Of a stretch of 5,870 nt of DNA, positions 5,400-5,870 are shown piece after piece (positions within the stretch are counted from its first letter, which is position 1; every line of letters begins with the position of its first letter). The notes beneath the pieces are model-generated. The model was given only the letters and a program-made list of their open reading frames with translations. It made no database searches and had not been told where the DNA came from. The stretch is from positions 1-5,870 of the forward strand of contig JANPEK010000229.1 in assembly GCA_031422915.1 (NCBI GenBank). Reading direction: 5' to 3'. The DNA is from JANMEX01 sp031422915 (lineage in GTDB: Bacteria; Pseudomonadota; Alphaproteobacteria; Rhizobiales; Rhizobiaceae). The translations under genes and the position numbers were made by a program.

Positions 5400-5870
5400 A
5401 TGTACAAAGCCCCGGTCGATGATATCGTCCACACGATTGTCAATGTCACAGGTATGGGCCTTGACTTGGAGCAGGGCAAATTTGGCGACTTTTCAACCGA
5501 TCTTCTGCAGGCAATACTCGAAGAGGCGGGAAGGCTTGCCGGCGACGAAATTGAGCCTGTGGCAGTGGCCGCCGAGAAGACCGGTGCGAAGTTTTCTGAC
5601 GGCAAGGTGACCATGCCTGCTGGCTGGAAAGAGGCTTGGCAGAGCTTTGTTGATGGCGGCTGGAACTCTGTGGCCGCGCCGGAGGCCTATGGCGGGCAAG
5701 GATTGCCACTGACGGCATCCATGGCAGCGCTTGAAATTTGGAACTGCTGTTCGCTCGCATTCGGGCTCTGTCCGACGCTGACGATGGGGGCGGTGGAGGC
5801 GCTGCATGCGCATGCCTCCAACGAGCTGAAAGAACGGTATTTGCCGAAGATGATTTCCGGCGAATGGACC
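5400..5870 (+). CDS. Acyl-CoA dehydrogenase, N-terminal part (3' end outside window)
   Basis: The frame opens at ATG 5400 and stays open to the window edge for 157 codons. The Shine-Dalgarno GGAGG at 5387-5391 is spaced 8 bases from the ATG, which fixes the start. The MYKAPVDDIVHTI opening is typical of the short AcylCoA_DH_N segment (PF12418) that marks long acyl-CoA dehydrogenases of about 590-600 residues. After it comes the all-helical N-domain, with ILEEAGRLAGDEIEP near 39-53, GWKEAWQSFVDGGWNSVAAPEAYGGQGLP near 75-103, and KERYLPKMISGEWT at the edge. The flavin-binding middle domain and the catalytic Glu are not yet reached. The family oxidises acyl-CoA to 2-enoyl-CoA with FAD, passing electrons to ETF. 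Chain length is unknown; a DmdC-like methylthiopropionyl-CoA role is possible, as is ordinary beta-oxidation. It diverges from the GH25-like gene. Confidence 0.9.
   Translation, partial: MYKAPVDDIVHTIVNVTGMGLDLEQGKFGDFSTDLLQAILEEAGRLAGDEIEPVAVAAEKTGAKFSDGKVTMPAGWKEAWQSFVDGGWNSVAAPEAYGGQGLPLTASMAALEIWNCCSLAFGLCPTLTMGAVEALHAHASNELKERYLPKMISGEWT

Overview
This 5,870-base window looks like ordinary chromosomal DNA from an alphaproteobacterium. The order Hyphomicrobiales (Rhizobiales) is likely, and a Brucella/Ochrobactrum-type genome is my best guess. That guess rests on the moderately high GC content, the style of the protein sequences, and a rhizobial DUF6101-type gene lying next to ubiA. No lineage-specific marker proves it. 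I see no mobile element, CRISPR array, tRNA or rRNA.

Layout from left to right: (1) the 3' two thirds of a D-2-hydroxyglutarate dehydrogenase-like FAD oxidase (+), cut by the left edge; (2) a 217-base gap with a weak terminator-like hairpin and a short leader hairpin; (3) a small conserved gene of unknown function, DUF6101-like (+); (4) a 160-base convergent gap filled largely by a composite repeat; (5) ubiA (-), for 4-hydroxybenzoate polyprenyltransferase; (6) an 81-base divergent gap with two adjacent perfect 13-base palindromes; (7) purD (+), for GAR synthetase; (8) a secreted GH25 lysozyme-like protein (-), whose stop codon shares a CTAG with that of purD; (9) a divergent gap of about 150 bases with a CtrA-like box and a perfect 16-base palindrome; (10) the first 157 codons of a long-type acyl-CoA dehydrogenase (+), cut by the right edge.

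The genes do not form one operon, since strands alternate at every step after the DUF6101-like gene. One functional thread is possible but is only inference. D-2-hydroxyglutarate dehydrogenases and acyl-CoA dehydrogenases usually pass electrons through electron-transfer flavoprotein to ubiquinone, and UbiA helps make ubiquinone. PurD is purine housekeeping, and the GH25-like protein probably acts on peptidoglycan outside the cytoplasm.

I found no convincing new multi-gene system. The points most worth a second look are the paired palindromes between ubiA and purD, the palindrome in front of the acyl-CoA dehydrogenase gene, the composite repeat after the DUF6101-like gene, the shared CTAG stop, and the GH25-like protein with its unexplained C-terminal tail.
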